From assembly GCA_012511135.1 (NCBI GenBank), contig JAAZGQ010000144.1, forward strand, positions 1 to 8,797: 8,797 nucleotides of DNA. The letters are read 5' to 3'. The position numbers and the translations under genes are program-made. This document shows, one piece after another, positions 6,288 through 8,797 of the stretch (within the stretch, counting starts at the first letter, position 1; each line of letters opens with the position of its first letter). The DNA is from Bacteroidales bacterium (GTDB taxonomy: Bacteria; Bacteroidota; Bacteroidia; Bacteroidales; UBA1402). Under the pieces are notes generated by a model. The model did no database searches and had not been told where the DNA came from. It saw only the letters and a list, made by a program, of their open reading frames with translations.

Positions 6288-7274
6288 ATGAAAAGCATTG
6301 CAAAAATCTTGTTTGCCCTGATGCTGGTTTCGGGAATCTTGTTGTTGCTGGATCTGGAAAACCGGGAAAAAGTGCAAAGAGAAGAATTGAGAATCGCGGT
6401 TTTCAAAATGATTGCACGGCCCATGCTCGAAGACGCCGAAAGAGGAATTGTTGAGGCTTTGTCCGAAAGGGGCTACCTGGATAAGGAAAATTGTGTAATC
6501 CGGTATTATTGTGCCGACGGAGACATGGCAACAGCCAACGCCATTGCGCAAAACATTGTCAGCAGTCGCTTTGACATGGTCATAACCATAAGCACTCCCT
6601 CGCTGCAGGTCATGGCCAATGCCAACAAAAAGGGCGAAGTTCTGCATATTTTTTGTACAGTAACCGATCCCTACGGCGCAGGAGTCGGTATCACCGGGCC
6701 GGAGCCCCCGCAGCATCCCCCGCACCTGACAGGCATCGGTACTTTTCAGCCGGTAGAAGAAAGCTTTGAGCTGGCCAAAAAGATGAACCCCAATCTGAAA
6801 AAAGTGGGCACCGTTTGGTGCACCAGCGAAACATGTTCGGAGGCCTGCGTCAGATTGGCCCGAAAGAAATGTGCGGAACTGGGTATTGAGCTCCTGGAAA
6901 TGGGGGTTGAAAACACGACGCAGATTCTTGAAGCAGCGATGTCTCTTACCGCCCGCGGCGTAGAAGCCTTGTGGGTGGGAGGCGACAATGTGGTGGAAGC
7001 AGCCATTGACCAGATGATCAAAGCCGCCGAAAAAGCAAGTATACCCTTGTTTATCAAAAACACAAACAGCGTGTACGGCAATACTCTGTTTGGCTTGGGC
7101 GCAAAATATACCGAAGTGGGCTACCTTGCCGGAAATATGGCCGCTGATGTACTCGAGGGCAAAGCCTGTTCCGAAATTGGAGTCAGCAATATGGTCCCCT
7201 TAAATCTGGTGACCAACCCCGCTGCACTCAACAATTTGAAAGACAATTGGCAGCTCCCCCCGCCTCCCTATTAA
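6288..7274 (+). CDS. ABC-type substrate-binding protein (PF04392), signal-anchored
   Basis: A 328-residue member of the COG2984/PF04392 periplasmic binding protein family. The frame extends to a TTG at 6231, but the ATG at 6288 is preferred because it opens directly on a basic plus hydrophobic signal (residues 4-21) and follows an A-rich leader. Family features are two Rossmann-like lobes, LRIAVFKM (34-41), DMVITISTPSLQVMA (96-110), VTDPYGAG (125-132), GVEALWVGGDNVV (224-236) and GLGAKYTEVGYLAGNMAADVL (269-289). There is no lipobox cysteine: the signal reads LMLVSGILLLL, so it is probably anchored by an uncleaved segment. There are eight cysteines, including a cluster at 178, 183, 187 and 195, a Pro/His-rich loop at 137-147, and a C-terminal PPPPY. 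The family includes tryptophan/tyrosine-type binding proteins (TrpX-like), but the ligand here is not determinable. No permease or ATPase is in view. Confidence 0.88.
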   Translation: MKSIAKILFALMLVSGILLLLDLENREKVQREELRIAVFKMIARPMLEDAERGIVEALSERGYLDKENCVIRYYCADGDMATANAIAQNIVSSRFDMVITISTPSLQVMANANKKGEVLHIFCTVTDPYGAGVGITGPEPPQHPPHLTGIGTFQPVEESFELAKKMNPNLKKVGTVWCTSETCSEACVRLARKKCAELGIELLEMGVENTTQILEAAMSLTARGVEALWVGGDNVVEAAIDQMIKAAEKASIPLFIKNTNSVYGNTLFGLGAKYTEVGYLAGNMAADVLEGKACSEIGVSNMVPLNLVTNPAALNNLKDNWQLPPPPY

Positions 7275-8221
7275 TCAGCGATTAACCTGGCTTTACCTTT
7301 AATGGCAGGGGGCACGAACAGCATCTGATCCATACAGGCCTTTTCATTAATCACAAAGTCAGTACCCTCTATGGCTTCTATTCTTTTTGCAGGAGTTCTT
7401 CCGCGCAGTATTTCTACCGCTTTCAGGCCGCTCAGGTAACCCCATTGCCTGTAGTTGACACCCATCCCTACGGCTGCTCCTTTTTCGGCCTGCAGCGGGT
7501 CGCTTACAAACAGTGGTACATTTGCTTCGCCCGCTATTTTGGATAAAGCATTCAAACCGCTGTACACTGTATTGTCGGCAGTCACTATCAAGGCATCAAT
7601 CTTTTGTGCGAGCAGATTTTGCCCCACCATTACAATGTCGTTTACGCTGCTAAGGGCCGATTTTACCACCTCAATGCCCCTGCTTTCGAATTCTTTGCTA
7701 AACTTCTCTGCCGAATACGAGGCATTGGGTTCCGCATTGTTGTAGGGAATGCCAATTCGTTTTGTCCGGGGCAGGATTTCAAGAAGCATATCGGCAAAAT
7801 TTTTGCTGTCGAGCGGATCGTAAAAACCATAAATATTGTCCGGAACCGTTTTGAGTCCCATCTGCGAGGGACCGAAAGTAACTGTAAATACAACCGGTAT
7901 ATCGCTAATCAGCTGAGCTGCCGCCACCATGCAGGGGGTACTATTGGTGATGATCAGGTCTACACCCCGCGCTTGCAGCGATTGCAAAATAGTGATAATC
8001 ATTGACAAATCACCCTGGGCGTTGTTGTCGATCAGCTTAATCGTTTCCCCGACGATAAAACCCGAATCGGCCAAGGCCTCAAACACGCCCTCTTTGGCCA
8101 CATTGAGCACCACATCTTCGTTAATTTGCACATAGCCGACAGTGATTTTTCCGGGGCCTCCGTTACAGGCACTCACAAGAATCATCAGGAAAAGCAAAAC
8201 GATAGAATTCTTTTTTTTCAT
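7271..8221 (-). CDS. ABC-type substrate-binding lipoprotein (PF04392)
   Basis: A 316-residue second member of the same family as the gene at 6288. The frame is open to 8293, but the ATG at 8221 is chosen because it begins a lipoprotein signal: KKK at residues 2-4, hydrophobic 7-16 and lipobox VSAC with Cys19. Family features are ITVGYVQI (26-33), VDLIITNSTPCMVAAA (87-102), IDALIVTADNTVYSGL (208-223), VPLFVSDP (235-242) and GAAVGMGVNYRQWGYLSG (248-265). No acidic run follows Cys19, so it probably faces the periplasm. It shares family motifs but low identity with its convergent neighbour, so the pair is an old paralogy, not a fresh duplication. Its stop overlaps the neighbour's stop. It lies 85 bases downstream of the SGNH hydrolase on the same strand, with no TAnnTTTG match in that gap, so it may be co-transcribed with it. 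Ligand unknown. Confidence 0.9.
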   Translation of the reverse strand: MKKKNSIVLLFLMILVSACNGGPGKITVGYVQINEDVVLNVAKEGVFEALADSGFIVGETIKLIDNNAQGDLSMIITILQSLQARGVDLIITNSTPCMVAAAQLISDIPVVFTVTFGPSQMGLKTVPDNIYGFYDPLDSKNFADMLLEILPRTKRIGIPYNNAEPNASYSAEKFSKEFESRGIEVVKSALSSVNDIVMVGQNLLAQKIDALIVTADNTVYSGLNALSKIAGEANVPLFVSDPLQAEKGAAVGMGVNYRQWGYLSGLKAVEILRGRTPAKRIEAIEGTDFVINEKACMDQMLFVPPAIKGKARLIAD

Positions 8222-8306
8222 AGAATAATTATTTAGGAGGATTCGGCGAAGGGCTAAGCCATGGCACGATTGAGGAAAGAAGCGCCCGAACACCTTTATT
8301 AGTAAG

Positions 8307-8797
8307 TTAAGGTTCAGAAATGATCGAACGAATTTCGTCAGCCCACAGTTGATACCCTTTTTCCGTGGGATGGCAGAAATCAGAAGTCAAGCCGGGAATC
8401 AAGGTTCCGTCAGTATCAAGCATTTTTGATCCTATGTTCACGAAAGTGATTTTCTGTTCATTGGCAAAAGATTCAAGTTGTTTGTTGATTTCGTTTATCA
8501 GTAAACGTCGTGGATGATCTTGCTTTTGTTCGCGTGGAAAAATGGCCATCAGTACAATTCTTGCACCGGGTACTTTAGAACGGACACGTAAACAGATGGC
8601 CCGTATGCCCTCAACAATCTCAGGGGCTGTATTCATTCGCGCATGTTGGCTCTGACTTGTATTATTAGTACCAATATTGATAATAACTGTACGGGGATGA
8701 AGTCCGTCAAGCTCGCCACGGTCAAGTCTCCAAAGCACATTTTGTGTACGATCCCAGCCAAAACCAAGATTCAACACTCGGTAATTATGAAATAAGG
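8307..8797 (-). CDS. SGNH/GDSL hydrolase, N-terminus cut by window edge
   Basis: The frame is open to the right edge (residues LFHNYR precede the GTG at 8777), so that GTG is internal. About 162 C-terminal residues are visible. Family features are GFGWDRTQNVLWRLDRGELDG close to the visible start (equivalent of the GGDRT..VLWR block in PAF-acetylhydrolase-like enzymes), block III NIGTNN with the oxyanion Asn around 8665, and block V DFCHPT with the catalytic Asp and His around 8370-8380. Block I with the nucleophilic Ser (GDS) should lie off the right end and cannot be checked. The family hydrolyses esters, often removing acetyl groups from lipids or glycans. With a fucosidase in the region, a glycan esterase is plausible, but this is inference. 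Whether it is secreted cannot be seen. Confidence 0.9.
   Translation of the reverse strand, partial: LFHNYRVLNLGFGWDRTQNVLWRLDRGELDGLHPRTVIINIGTNNTSQSQHARMNTAPEIVEGIRAICLRVRSKVPGARIVLMAIFPREQKQDHPRRLLINEINKQLESFANEQKITFVNIGSKMLDTDGTLIPGLTSDFCHPTEKGYQLWADEIRSIISEP

Noticed and set aside
7604..8005. Plus-strand open frame of 133 codons
   Set aside because: It is antisense to the substrate-binding lipoprotein, whose family motifs fill the minus strand. The protein has no recognisable features.
8230..8240. TTTAGGAGGA resembling a strong Shine-Dalgarno sequence
   Set aside because: It is on the plus strand, with no plus-strand gene starting after it. The gene starting at 8221 is on the minus strand.
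8775..8777. GTG as the start of the SGNH hydrolase
   Set aside because: A start here would lack the GDS nucleophile block, and the frame is open to the right edge.

Overview
The window looks like chromosomal DNA from a member of the Bacteroidota. The evidence is: a repeat-rich DUF349 protein of the type common in that phylum; a secreted GH29 alpha-L-fucosidase lipoprotein; a DUF3857/transglutaminase-like exported protein; start codons preceded by A/T-rich leaders without Shine-Dalgarno sequences; and several upstream matches to the Bacteroidota -7 promoter element TAnnTTTG. No RNA genes, CRISPR array, insertion sequence, integrase or phage gene was seen. Coding density is high, and no stretch of 300 bases lacks a gene. 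The longest gaps are the divergent spacer 6105-6287 and the fucosidase leader 3440-3577.

Layout. Positions 1-1710 (+) hold the 3' part of a DUF349 gene whose start lies left of the window. Convergent to it is a minus-strand run from 6104 down to 1814. This run has a bacteriohemerythrin with all seven iron ligands (6104-5706), then 13 bases later a secreted DUF3857/transglutaminase-like protein with an intact Cys-His-Asp triad (5692-3863), then 33 bases later an unrecognised 83-residue single-pass membrane protein (3829-3578). After 138 bases comes the GH29 fucosidase lipoprotein (3439-1814), which has its own candidate promoter. Diverging from the hemerythrin is an ABC-type substrate-binding protein of the PF04392/COG2984 family (6288-7274, +). 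A second protein of the same family, a lipoprotein, lies tail to tail with it (8221-7271, -), and the two stop codons share a TTAA palindrome. At the right edge is the C-terminal part of an SGNH/GDSL hydrolase related to the PAF-acetylhydrolase group (8797-8307, -), cut by the window end.

How the genes may work together. The fucosidase and the SGNH esterase fit glycan breakdown in the envelope or periplasm. The two binding proteins imply uptake or sensing of small ligands, but no permease or ATPase gene is in view. The hemerythrin, transglutaminase-like and small membrane genes are closely spaced and look like one transcription unit. They are visibly more AT-rich than both flanks, which suggests a separate origin or different selection. 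Most of the window is ordinary. The hemerythrin-transglutaminase-membrane protein unit and the cysteine-rich, non-lipidated binding protein are the parts most worth a second look.
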